The notes beneath the pieces are model-generated. The model ran no database searches. It was not told the DNA's origin and was given only the letters and a program-made list of their open reading frames with translations. DNA of 64,000 bases from positions 1 through 64,000 of the forward strand of contig LNEV01000003.1 of NCBI GenBank assembly GCA_001464335.1. The letters are read 5' to 3'. The number at the start of each line of letters is the position of its first letter. The stretch's first letter is position 1. Origin of the DNA: Rhizobiales bacterium Ga0077545 (GTDB taxonomy: Bacteria; Pseudomonadota; Alphaproteobacteria; Rhizobiales; Methylopilaceae). Positions 33,322 through 41,323 of the stretch are shown here, in pieces. Both the position numbers and the translations under genes were made by a program.

Positions 33322-34143
33322 TCATGCCACCTTCAGGTTTTTTTCGGCTTGCACTTTGCTTTCATTGCGGATTTGCGCGATCTCGTTTCGGATCGCATGT
33401 ACAATCTCGATGAACTTCGGATCGAATGTGGTTTCGATCGTGCGCGGCCGCGGGAGATCGACCTTGTGGGTTGCGATCACCTTTCCCGGGCGGGCGCTCA
33501 TGACAAAGATCACATCGGCAAGATATGCTGCTTCGCGAAGATCGTGTGTCACCAGAATGGTCGTGAACTGGCGTGTCATCCAGATCGACTGCAAGACGCC
33601 CCAGAGTTCTTCGCGCGTAAAGGCATCGAGAGCTCCGAACGGCTCGTCGAGCATCAGAAGTTCGGGCTCATGAATAAGCGAACGGCACAGATTTGCACGC
33701 TGCTGCATGCCGCCCGACAGCATCCAGGGATGCTTGTCCTCGAAGTCTTCAAGGCCGACGGTGCGCAGAAGATTGCGCGCCCTGGCCGTGTATTCGGCGA
33801 TGTGCGAACGCAGGCGCCCACGGTGCGGCTCGACGATTTCAAGCGGCAGCATGACATTGGACAGCAGCGGCCGCCACGGCAGAAGGGTCGGGTTCTGGAA
33901 CGCCATACCGACTATTTTGAGCGGGCCGGAAACCTTCTCGCCTGCGACCGAGACAGATCCCTCCGAAACCGGATTGAGACCGGTTACCAGCTTCATCAGG
34001 GAGGACTTTCCACATCCCGAAGGACCGACGACCGCGGCGAACTGCCCCTTTTCGATCGACATGGATGTACCCTGCAGCGCCAGCGTCCCTTCAGGACCGC
34101 CATAACGCAGCGCAACATCGTCCAGCCTTACAAACTCGGTCAT
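33322..34143 (-). CDS. ABC transporter ATP-binding protein, SsuB/TauB type
   Basis: A 273-residue cytoplasmic ATPase with Walker A VVGPSGCGKSSLMKLV, the Q-loop in AFQNPTLLPWRP, the signature LSGGMQQRANLCRSL, Walker B LLMLDEPFGALDAFTRE, and the switch His in ILVTHDLREAAYLAD. The length and the ALDAFTR sequence place it with nitrate/sulphonate-type importers. The ATG at 34143 has GGAG six bases upstream and is preferred over 34179. A strong hairpin with a U-run lies immediately before its Shine-Dalgarno, so expression should be lower than that of the upstream binding-protein gene. Confidence 0.95.
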   Translation of the reverse strand: MTEFVRLDDVALRYGGPEGTLALQGTSMSIEKGQFAAVVGPSGCGKSSLMKLVTGLNPVSEGSVSVAGEKVSGPLKIVGMAFQNPTLLPWRPLLSNVMLPLEIVEPHRGRLRSHIAEYTARARNLLRTVGLEDFEDKHPWMLSGGMQQRANLCRSLIHEPELLMLDEPFGALDAFTREELWGVLQSIWMTRQFTTILVTHDLREAAYLADVIFVMSARPGKVIATHKVDLPRPRTIETTFDPKFIEIVHAIRNEIAQIRNESKVQAEKNLKVA

Positions 34144-34158
34144 CCCAATCTCCGGCGC

Positions 34159-34187
34159 AAAAACGCCTGCGATTTTCATCGCAGGCG
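34159..34187 (-). terminator. Intra-operon rho-independent terminator/attenuator
   Basis: On the minus strand a 9-bp stem (GCCTGCGAT with ATCGCAGGC, arms at 34165-34173 and 34178-34186) is followed by GTTTTTG (U-run from 34163 to 34159). It lies between the binding-protein stop at 34196 and the ATPase Shine-Dalgarno, so most transcripts would stop after the binding-protein gene. Confidence 0.8.
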
Positions 34188-34195
34188 CCAGGCAT

Positions 34196-35251
34196 TCAGA
34201 TCATTTTTAGTTCGGAAGCCGCCGGCAGAAAACGATCATCGTAATAGAGAGAAAGCTCGGGAACCTCGTCCAGCTCGAAGCCCTCCTTGATGATCTGGCT
34301 GCCTTTTTCCATGCGCGCCGGATCGACATAACCCAGACCATTCTGTTTCACGTTTTCCGTCATGATGTGCTTGTCCAGCACCCACTGGAAACGCGGGAGT
34401 TCAACCTTTTCCTGCAGAAGGGATTCGCGCTTCACCACCGCGGCAACAGCTGCCGCCGGATCCTTGTATGCAGCTTTCCACGCGCGGGCTGCACCGAGCG
34501 CCATCGCCTTGCAAAGATCCGGCTGTTCCTCCAGCATTCTCTGGCTGGCGATCAGGGACTGGGCCGGGAAATTGAAACCGTAGTCCGAATAATACAGCAG
34601 GCCGATATCGTCCTGATTTGCACCGGCCTCAACAAGATTGAAGATCGAGGTGTAGTCGAAGCCGATGATGGCATCGATCTCGTTGCGCAGCAGAAGGCTG
34701 TCGCGAAGCTTTACGTCGACCGTAACGTATTCGATCTTGCTTTCGTCCACATCATTCAGCTTCAGCAAGGCGGGAAGCAGCTTGGTCGCGCCGGATGCCG
34801 CACCGACACCGATACGCGCACCTTCAAGGTCCTTCGGCTTTTCAATGGGCCTTTTGTTCATGCTGATGAGGCAGGCCGGAAAATGATCGAAGATGGACAG
34901 AATGGCCTTCGGCGCGGCCTTCGGATTACGCGCCGCGAATTCCACGAGGGTTGATATATCGGCAAAGCCGAAATCGTGGGTTCCTGTCGCAACACGCCGC
35001 ACCGACTCCGCGGACCCCGGCGAGCCGTCGATCGCTAGCGAGTAGCCCAACTCCTTGTAAATGCCCTGCTCTTCGCCAAGCAGGAAGGGACAGTTCCCGC
35101 CATAAATGCGGATATCCAGAGTGAACGGAATTGTCTTTTCCTGCGCTCTCACGATAGCAGGCATGCCGATAGCCGCCGCCCCCGTCATCGCCGCGCCTCC
35201 GAGAAGCGCCGCACGACGCGTCACGAAACTGTTTCGAATGCCGCTCTCCAT
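34196..35251 (-). CDS. ABC transporter substrate-binding protein, NMT1/SsuA type, Tat-exported
   Basis: A 351-residue periplasmic binding protein. The N-terminus has a twin-arginine motif (TRRAALLGGAA) and a weakly hydrophobic stretch ending IVRAQE, so export by Tat is likely. The mature part shows the NMT1/THI5-like fold: NCPFLLGEEQGIYKELGYS, GTHDFGFADISTLVEFA, DLEGARIGVGAASGATKLLP and DAIIGFDYTSIFN. The ATG at 35251 is preceded by AGGAGG at a six-base spacing. It heads the leftward ABC operon and shares a 463-base divergent promoter region with the second molybdenum hydroxylase, suggesting that both act on the same or consecutive compounds. Confidence 0.92.
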   Translation of the reverse strand: MESGIRNSFVTRRAALLGGAAMTGAAAIGMPAIVRAQEKTIPFTLDIRIYGGNCPFLLGEEQGIYKELGYSLAIDGSPGSAESVRRVATGTHDFGFADISTLVEFAARNPKAAPKAILSIFDHFPACLISMNKRPIEKPKDLEGARIGVGAASGATKLLPALLKLNDVDESKIEYVTVDVKLRDSLLLRNEIDAIIGFDYTSIFNLVEAGANQDDIGLLYYSDYGFNFPAQSLIASQRMLEEQPDLCKAMALGAARAWKAAYKDPAAAVAAVVKRESLLQEKVELPRFQWVLDKHIMTENVKQNGLGYVDPARMEKGSQIIKEGFELDEVPELSLYYDDRFLPAASELKMI

Positions 35252-35313
35252 CTTACGCCTCCTGGGGCCGGATCCGACCATCCACTCGCTGCATTATTGG
35301 CAGAAAATTTTCC

Positions 35314-35333
35314 ACGTATGCACAGTAATACGT
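35314..35333. promoter_or_regulatory. Inverted repeat ACGTAT-N8-ATACGT
   Basis: Perfect 6-base arms separated by eight bases, 63 bases upstream of the ABC binding-protein start. Unlike the shared palindrome in sequence and spacing, so perhaps the site of another regulator. Confidence 0.4.
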
Positions 35334-35384
35334 ACATTTTCATCGAGATCCTGGAACGTCGATGAAAGCCTACCAACCAAATTA

Positions 35385-35398
35385 GTTAGCACGCTAAC
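35385..35398. promoter_or_regulatory. Island operator, copy 7 (ABC operon side)
   Basis: GTTAGCACGCTAAC, a nearly perfect palindrome with 11 of 14 matches to the shared consensus; it deviates in the centre. Confidence 0.65.
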
Positions 35399-35639
35399 AA
35401 ATTATTGGACGAGCGCAAGTGGCTATAAATCTATCCCCTCGACCTCGACTGCATGTTGGAAAAGTATTGAGCAAAAAGGAGCCTTTCTGGGTAATGAGCA
35501 GCCCCAAATTACGAGCGTAGAGAGCGCGTTATGAAAAGCTTTTGGGCATATGCCAAAATTGTTTGCAGCAACTGCATCTACCGCTGGCAAGCGCCGGTGC
35601 GCTTCGAAGGCGCGATTGCGGGTTGCGTTCGCCTTTTTT

Positions 35640-35653
35640 GTAAGTGTACTAAT
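35640..35653. promoter_or_regulatory. Island operator, copy 8 (hydroxylase system 2)
   Basis: GTAAGTGTACTAAT, 11 of 14 matches, lying across the putative -10 TGTACT of the rightward promoter, so binding would block transcription of the hydroxylase genes. Confidence 0.65.
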
Positions 35654-35714
35654 AATTGACACGTGACGCGACTGAATCCGGAACGAATTGCAGGCGACGC
35701 AGACGGAGCCGTTC

Positions 35715-38066
35715 ATGAGCATCTCACCCGAGACCGAAACCTGGATCGGGAAAAGTTTGCTGCGAAAAGAGGATATCCGGCATCTTGCGGGTGCGGGCAT
35801 GTTCGTCGCCGACATTCGCATGCCGAACATGCAGGATGTGGCTTTTGTCCGTAGTCCGATCGCACACGGACACCTTCTCGGCATCGAGAAGCCGGCGGGG
35901 CGCGAGGCCAGCGTTTTTACACTCGTCGATCTTGGTGCCGTGCGGTGCATCGATGCCGGCCCGGAACTCGCAAGTTTTCGTACGACCCCCTACCCTCCCC
36001 TTGCCGGAGACCGGGTGCGCTTTGTCGGCCAGACAGTCGCGGCCTGCATCGCACCAACCCGGGCCGAGGCCGAAGACATAGCGGAACAGGTCATCGTCAA
36101 TACGGATGATCTCCCCACCGTCGTCGATGCCGTCGCCGCACTGCAGCCCGGGACCGCAACCCTGTACGACGGCTGGTCCAACAACGCCTTTATTCACGCG
36201 ACCATTGCCGAAGGCGATATTGCGAGCGTGGCGAACGCGCCGGTCCAGATGCACCGCACCCTGAAGATGAACCGGCAGGCGACGGTAGCCCTCGAAGCAC
36301 GAGGCGTTCTTGCCTATTGGGATCACCGGCTCGACGAACTGGTCGTCTACACGTCGACGCAAGGGCCGCATGTCATGCGGCTCGGGATCGCGCAATCGCT
36401 TGGGCTCCCCGAGCACAAGCTGCGCGTCATCGCTCCGGATGTCGGTGGCGGCTTCGGCGGCAAGAATCGGCTTATGCCGGAGGAAATCGCGATTGCTGCG
36501 CTTGCGCTCAAGCTCGGCCATCCCGTCCGCTGGATCGAAGATCGGCGCGAGCATCTCATCGCGTCCGTCCACGCGCGCGAGCACCACTATGACCTGACGC
36601 TGTTCGCAGAGACCGATGGACGTGTGCTGGGCATCAAGGGCGCGCTGCATGTCGATGCCGGCGCTTACGCGCTCTGGCCTTCGGGACCGTTCATGGAATC
36701 GAGCATGGCAGCGCGGAACCTGCCTGGTCCCTACCGAATCAAACACCTGCACATCGACACGCACACGGTCGCCACCAACAAGGCGCCGCTCGGCCCTTAT
36801 CGTGGCGTCGCCCGTCCGGGCGCATGCTTCGCGATTGAGCGCGCGATGGATGAACTTGCGCATGAGCTCGGCATGGACCCATCGGAACTCCGTCGCATCA
36901 ATCTCGTGTCGGCGGCGGATATGCCTTACCGCACGGCGGGTGGGCTTCTTCTCGACACAGGCGATTATCCGACGGCGCTCGAAGCTGCCGTGGAGATGAT
37001 CGATCTTCCTGCCATCCGTGAGCGCCAGAAAACGCCGGAGCCCGACGGACGGAAGATCGGTGTCGGCTTTGCCGTCTACACCGAGCAAAGCGGGCACGGA
37101 ACGGTCGAATGGACGAAGCGAAAATCGCGTGTCGTGCCTGGCTATGAATCGGCCACGGTCCGCATGCTGCCGGACGGGACCGTGCACTTGATGGTCGGCA
37201 TACTCAATCACGGCCAGGGCCTCGAAACCTCGCTCGCGCAGATCGCGGCGTCGGAACTTGGAATGCACCCCGACAACATCTCGGTTCGACACGGCGACAC
37301 CGGATCGACGCCCTACGGCTTCGGCACCTTCGCTTCCCGCAGCATTGTTTTCTCGGGTGGCGCGGTCGCCAAGGCCTGCCGGCAACTCGCCATCAAGATA
37401 TGTAGGATCGGCGCGCATCTGATGCAGACGGACACAGCCGAAACCGCCTTGCGCGACAATGCGGTCCACGGCCCATCCGGCAGCGTCTCTTTGGCCGAAA
37501 TTGCCCGCGCCGCGAACACGCGTCCCGAACTCCTTCCGCAGGGCACAGAGCCCGGCCTCGAAGTCACAGCAACCTACGAGCCGCCGGATTCAGGAGGCGT
37601 GTTTTCCTATGGCGTTCATGCCGCGCTCGTTGCCGCGGACCCGAAAACGGGGATCGTCGAAATTCTGAAATACGCTGTCGCCGAAGACTGCGGAACCATG
37701 ATCAATCCGCTGATCGTCGACGGCCAGATCATCGGTGGCGTCGCACAGGGGATCGGTACCGCACTTTATGAGGAACTTCCCTACGACGAGGCCGGACAAC
37801 CTCTCGCGACGACATTCGGCGATTATATGATGCCGTGCGCGACGGAGATCCCTCACTTCGAAATCCGGCACTTCGTCACGCCCGCGCGGAATACCGAATA
37901 TGGCGTGAAAGGTATGGGCGAAGGCGGCGCGATTGCCCCGCCGGCAACCATCGCAAATGCGTTGACAGATGCGTTTCGCGATATCGGGGCAAAGTTTCTC
38001 GAGACCCCTATGACGCCCCGCCGCGTTTCCGAGGCGGTTGCACGCGCTCACGGAGAGAACGGGTGA
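35715..38066 (+). CDS. Molybdenum hydroxylase large (molybdopterin) subunit, system 2
   Basis: A 783-residue xanthine-dehydrogenase-family catalytic subunit, clearly related to but different from system 1. Visible elements are KEDIRHLAGAGMFVADIRMP at the start, VGGGFGGKNRLMPEE near 245, APLGPYRGVARPGACFAIER near 360, ILNHGQGLETSLAQIAASEL near 495 and the catalytic Glu in GMGEGGAIAPPATIANAL near 735. It probably hydroxylates an N-heteroaromatic ring or oxidises an aldehyde. The ATG at 35715 has GGAG six bases upstream and is preferred to a TTG at 35688. The subunit order is large, FAD, 2Fe-2S, the reverse logic of system 1, so the two were not formed by a recent local duplication. Confidence 0.92.
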   Translation: MSISPETETWIGKSLLRKEDIRHLAGAGMFVADIRMPNMQDVAFVRSPIAHGHLLGIEKPAGREASVFTLVDLGAVRCIDAGPELASFRTTPYPPLAGDRVRFVGQTVAACIAPTRAEAEDIAEQVIVNTDDLPTVVDAVAALQPGTATLYDGWSNNAFIHATIAEGDIASVANAPVQMHRTLKMNRQATVALEARGVLAYWDHRLDELVVYTSTQGPHVMRLGIAQSLGLPEHKLRVIAPDVGGGFGGKNRLMPEEIAIAALALKLGHPVRWIEDRREHLIASVHAREHHYDLTLFAETDGRVLGIKGALHVDAGAYALWPSGPFMESSMAARNLPGPYRIKHLHIDTHTVATNKAPLGPYRGVARPGACFAIERAMDELAHELGMDPSELRRINLVSAADMPYRTAGGLLLDTGDYPTALEAAVEMIDLPAIRERQKTPEPDGRKIGVGFAVYTEQSGHGTVEWTKRKSRVVPGYESATVRMLPDGTVHLMVGILNHGQGLETSLAQIAASELGMHPDNISVRHGDTGSTPYGFGTFASRSIVFSGGAVAKACRQLAIKICRIGAHLMQTDTAETALRDNAVHGPSGSVSLAEIARAANTRPELLPQGTEPGLEVTATYEPPDSGGVFSYGVHAALVAADPKTGIVEILKYAVAEDCGTMINPLIVDGQIIGGVAQGIGTALYEELPYDEAGQPLATTFGDYMMPCATEIPHFEIRHFVTPARNTEYGVKGMGEGGAIAPPATIANALTDAFRDIGAKFLETPMTPRRVSEAVARAHGENG

Positions 38067-38896
38067 AAGCCTCCGCCTTCCAGTACGTGCGTCCGGAAAA
38101 TCTGACGGAAGCAATTGAGCTTCTTTCGGGTGATCCCGATGGCGGCGCGATGGCAATTTCGGGCGGTCAGTCGCTGCTCGTGCTGATGGGGCTGCGCTTT
38201 GCAATGGCGAACACACTGGTAGATATTTCGCGCCTTCCCGAATTGCACAGGGTTTCGGAATCCGCAGATCGTGTTTTTCTCGGCGCGGCCACCACGCATG
38301 CGATGATCGAGGACCGCAAAGTGCCCGATCCGTCCTCCGGGCTCATGCCGCGGGTTGCGAGCAAGATTGCCTATCGGTCTGTTCGCAATCTCGGCACTAT
38401 CGGCGGCAGCATGGCGCTTGCGGACAGCGCCGCCGATTGGCCGGCCTGCCTGATCGCGCTGGACGCCGACATCGTCATCATGGGGGCTCACGGAGAGCGC
38501 CGCGAAAAGGCCGAAGACTTCGTGCGCGGTCCCTACGAAACCGCGCTTCTTCCTGCGGAGTTGGTCGTGGGTATCGACATTCCACATCGGAGAACGGCGC
38601 GCTGGGGAACCAACAAGGTTGCGCGCAAAAGTGGAGCTTTTGCGGATTCATTGGCGGTGTTTGTCGATTCATCGAATGACGGCCCAGCCCGTCTTGCGCT
38701 GACGGGAACGGCCTCACATGCCCGCCTTCTCCCCAGAACGAGCACTTACGCTCATGAGAACCGGATATTAGACAACGCCGATCTGCGAGCGACCATTCTG
38801 GCCGATCTGGAGGACGTGGATCCTCTTGCCGACGCCTATCGCCAACGATGCCACGTCGCCACCGCAATGCGGGCGATCGCCGAGGCCAGACTATGA
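38063..38896 (+). CDS. Molybdenum hydroxylase FAD-binding subunit, system 2
   Basis: A 277-residue CoxM-type subunit. The FAD-binding segments are AMAISGGQSLLVLMGLRFAM near 35 and RNLGTIGGSMALADSAADWP near 105, with a short C-terminal domain. The GTG at 38063 overlaps the stop of the large-subunit gene and has GGAGAG about six bases upstream; the family start VKASAFQYVRPENLTEAIEL confirms it. It accepts electrons from the 2Fe-2S subunit and passes them on. The gene ends by overlapping the next by four bases. Confidence 0.93.
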   Translation: MKASAFQYVRPENLTEAIELLSGDPDGGAMAISGGQSLLVLMGLRFAMANTLVDISRLPELHRVSESADRVFLGAATTHAMIEDRKVPDPSSGLMPRVASKIAYRSVRNLGTIGGSMALADSAADWPACLIALDADIVIMGAHGERREKAEDFVRGPYETALLPAELVVGIDIPHRRTARWGTNKVARKSGAFADSLAVFVDSSNDGPARLALTGTASHARLLPRTSTYAHENRILDNADLRATILADLEDVDPLADAYRQRCHVATAMRAIAEARL

Positions 38897-39360
38897 CCAG
38901 CACTTCCTTTTGCCTGAACGGTCGCGAAATCGCTCAGGAGATCGATTCGCGCCAGAGCCTCGCCGATTATGTGCGTGAGACGCTCAACCTGACGGGCACC
39001 CATCTCGGCTGCGAACACGGAGCATGCGGTGCCTGTACCGTCGAGGTCGACGGCACGCCAGTGCGCTCGTGCCTGGTTCTTGCGGTCATGTGCGACGGCA
39101 AGAATGTCGAAACGATCGAAGGAACGCGCACGGACGAGGCGATGAACATCATCCGCCGGAATTTCCGCGAGAAGCACGCCCTCCAATGCGGTTTCTGTAC
39201 GCCCGGAATGCTCCTGACCGCCCGCGACATCATCCGCCGCCATCGGGCGCCAAACGACGCTGAGATACGCGCCGAACTGAGCGGCCAGATATGCCGGTGT
39301 ACGGGCTATATGGGAATTGTGGCTGCGATAAAGTCCGCAGCTGTTGAGATCAACGGTTAG
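38893..39360 (+). CDS. Molybdenum hydroxylase 2Fe-2S subunit, system 2
   Basis: A 155-residue iron-sulphur subunit. The first cluster is bound by LGCEHGACGACTVEVDG and the Cys in VRSCLVLAV; the second by LQCGFCTPGM and ICRCTGYMGIV. All eight cysteines are present. The ATG at 38893 overlaps the FAD-subunit stop (ATGA). Its stop lies 12 bases from the end of the convergent LysR gene, with no room for an obvious terminator. Confidence 0.96.
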   Translation: MTSTSFCLNGREIAQEIDSRQSLADYVRETLNLTGTHLGCEHGACGACTVEVDGTPVRSCLVLAVMCDGKNVETIEGTRTDEAMNIIRRNFREKHALQCGFCTPGMLLTARDIIRRHRAPNDAEIRAELSGQICRCTGYMGIVAAIKSAAVEING

Positions 39361-39372
39361 CGGCGTCAGATG

Positions 39373-40332
39373 TCAGGCTGCGACCGCATCGTCGAGCCTC
39401 GTCAGTGTCTGCCGTGCATAGGCCATCAGCCAGGCCTTGAATTCCAGCACCGCCGGATGCGATGCATTGCTTTCGTGCATCAGCAGATAATAGTTTCCGT
39501 CGCTGTCGATCCGACGCGACGACAGGGCGACGAGGTCACGATCTCTCGGATCGACAAGAACATCCGGCACGAGCGCAATGCCGAGCCCGTCCTTTGCCGC
39601 CGAGATCGACATGAACATATGGCTGAAGACAAGTTCGGGACGCGGCATGATCATGCCCTGAACGCCAAGCCAGTCCTCCCAAGCCGTCATCCTGGTTCCC
39701 GTATGGATCAAGGGATAACGCAAGATATCTTCAATGTTTTGGGGAATTCTTCCATCAAACAACCACCGGGACGCAATCGGCACCAGCCGGTCCCGTAACA
39801 GAAAGTCGGCCGAAATTCCGTCCCAGTTTTCGATCATCCGCAGAGTAAGCCGTGGCCCATCAGACTGGCCGATGTGACCAGGCAGCCGTCCGACCCGAAG
39901 CGCAACCGCGCCTTCGGTGCGCAATTCACGCGCCGGCTCAGTCGACGTTTTGAACCGAAGCTCGATATTCTTGTGCTGGCTCGAAAACTCGGTCAGCCGT
40001 GGCATCAGCCACATGGATGCCAATGTCGGCAGAATTGATATTTTCAGAATGTGCCTTTCGGACGCTGTCTTTACCCGCTCTCCCGCGACGGCCAGAGATC
40101 GCAATGCGGGACGAATGGCGGTGACATACTGAACTCCAGCAGGGGTAAGCTCGATCTGCCGGGTTCCACGTAAAAAAAGCTCAGTGCCGAGCATATCCTC
40201 AAGCTCGCGTATCTGCCGGCTGATCGCGCCCTGGGTCAGATGCAGCTCGTTGGCGGCGGCCGTAAACGATTTCAATCGCGCGGCAGCCTCGAACCCCCTC
40301 AGAGTTGACGTTGACGGTAGCCTTTCAACCAT
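39373..40332 (-). CDS. LysR-family transcriptional regulator, GcvA-like
   Basis: A 319-residue regulator with an N-terminal winged HTH (LPSTSTLRGFEAAARLKSFT and AAANELHLTQGAISRQIREL), the linker helix, and a LysR substrate-binding domain from about residue 90. The opening is characteristic of the GcvA/AmpR-like branch. The ATG at 40332 begins the conserved HTH; an in-frame start at 40386 would add 18 unconserved residues. It lies downstream of the SDR gene on the same strand and convergent with hydroxylase system 2. It could control the locus at 40.5-48 kb; no LysR-type T-N11-A site was securely located. Confidence 0.92.
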   Translation of the reverse strand: MVERLPSTSTLRGFEAAARLKSFTAAANELHLTQGAISRQIRELEDMLGTELFLRGTRQIELTPAGVQYVTAIRPALRSLAVAGERVKTASERHILKISILPTLASMWLMPRLTEFSSQHKNIELRFKTSTEPARELRTEGAVALRVGRLPGHIGQSDGPRLTLRMIENWDGISADFLLRDRLVPIASRWLFDGRIPQNIEDILRYPLIHTGTRMTAWEDWLGVQGMIMPRPELVFSHMFMSISAAKDGLGIALVPDVLVDPRDRDLVALSSRRIDSDGNYYLLMHESNASHPAVLEFKAWLMAYARQTLTRLDDAVAA

Positions 40333-40507
40333 CCTCGGAACTCCGTTGACCGGATCGACAAGCCGATCGAACACACAGGTTTCCAAAGCAATAGTCGTGC
40401 CTGAGAAGGCTCACATGTCAATAGTATTACAGCGTCCACCCTGCAGCATGTCCGCGCAATCTTATCGATTGCATTTGGAACTGAAGCTCCATCCTTGAAC
40501 CGGAAAG

Positions 40508-41293
40508 CTAAATGCCAGCCACCAGCCCGCCGTCGACGCGGATTATGGAGCCCGTGACATAGGAAGCGCGTTCGCTTGCCAGAAACGTCACGACATCGGC
40601 AAACTCTTCCGGGTCGCCATAGCGCCCGGCCGGTATCGCAGATGTGCTTTCCCGCTGTACCTCGGAAACATCCCTGCCCTCCCGCTCTGCCCTTTTTTGA
40701 TCGAGAAAGCTTATCCTGTCGGTCGCGATACGTCCGGGAGCAACAACATTTGCCGTGACGCCATCGCCTGCGACCTCGCGCGCGAGAGTTTTAGACCACC
40801 CAACCAGAGACAGCCGCAAGGCATTGGAAATGGCCAGATTCGGAATGGGTGCGACAACGCCCGAAGACGTGAGAGTGAGAATGCGTCCCCATTTCCGCTC
40901 ACGCATGCCGGGTAGAACGCGATCGCTTATCGCAAGAACCGAGAGCACCATGGTACGAAAATTCTCTTCCCACACGGCAAGGTTTGCGCCGGCCGCAGCG
41001 GTAGGAGGCGGACCTCCGGTGTTGTTGATCAGGACCTCCACCGGGCCGAGTTGCTTTTCGATCTCCGCAATATTGCGATCAATCAATGAAAGATCACCAA
41101 GATCCCACTGCAAAGCGATGCACCGCGCACCCTGTGCGGACAGAAGTTCATACGTTTTTTCGAGCCTGTCCGCCGACCGGTTTGCCACGGCGACATGAGC
41201 GCCCTCCCGCGCAAGCGAGAGGGCGACTGCACGTCCGAGACCACCGCCGGCCCCCAGCACCAGAGCCGTCTTGTTCTTCAACCCCAAATCCAT
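40508..41293 (-). CDS. Short-chain dehydrogenase/reductase family protein lacking the YxxxK pair
   Basis: A 261-residue SDR-fold protein. The cofactor loop LVLGAGGGLGRAVALSLA is good, NNTGG replaces the usual NNAG, and the C-terminal VTGSIIRVDGGLVAGI is typical of 3-oxoacyl-ACP-reductase-like SDRs. At the active site the Ser is present (LTLTSSGVVAPIPN) but the following AISNALRLSLVGWSKTLA has Ser and Arg where Tyr and Lys are normally found. Similar atypical SDRs form a recognised subgroup of uncertain activity. It follows the ABC binding-protein gene by 30 bases and probably ends that operon. Whether it reduces anything is open. Confidence 0.88.
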   Translation of the reverse strand: MDLGLKNKTALVLGAGGGLGRAVALSLAREGAHVAVANRSADRLEKTYELLSAQGARCIALQWDLGDLSLIDRNIAEIEKQLGPVEVLINNTGGPPPTAAAGANLAVWEENFRTMVLSVLAISDRVLPGMRERKWGRILTLTSSGVVAPIPNLAISNALRLSLVGWSKTLAREVAGDGVTANVVAPGRIATDRISFLDQKRAEREGRDVSEVQRESTSAIPAGRYGDPEEFADVVTFLASERASYVTGSIIRVDGGLVAGI

Positions 41294-41323
41294 AGACTGC
41301 TCCGATGCCGGTGACGCTCGACC

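Larger units (their letters stand above)
35252..35714. promoter_or_regulatory. Divergent promoter region, 463 bases
   Basis: An AT-rich spacer between the ABC binding protein (left) and hydroxylase system 2 (right). It contains two copies of the island palindrome (35385-35398 and 35640-35653, centres 255 bp apart), an additional inverted repeat at 35314-35333, and a credible rightward promoter TTGCGT (35623-35628), 16-base spacer, TGTACT (35645-35650). No convincing gene is present. Confidence 0.65.

Noticed and set aside
35423-35950. Small leftward frame in the divergent promoter region
   Set aside because: It overlaps the start of the Mo-hydroxylase large subunit and both rightward control sites, and shows no family resemblance.
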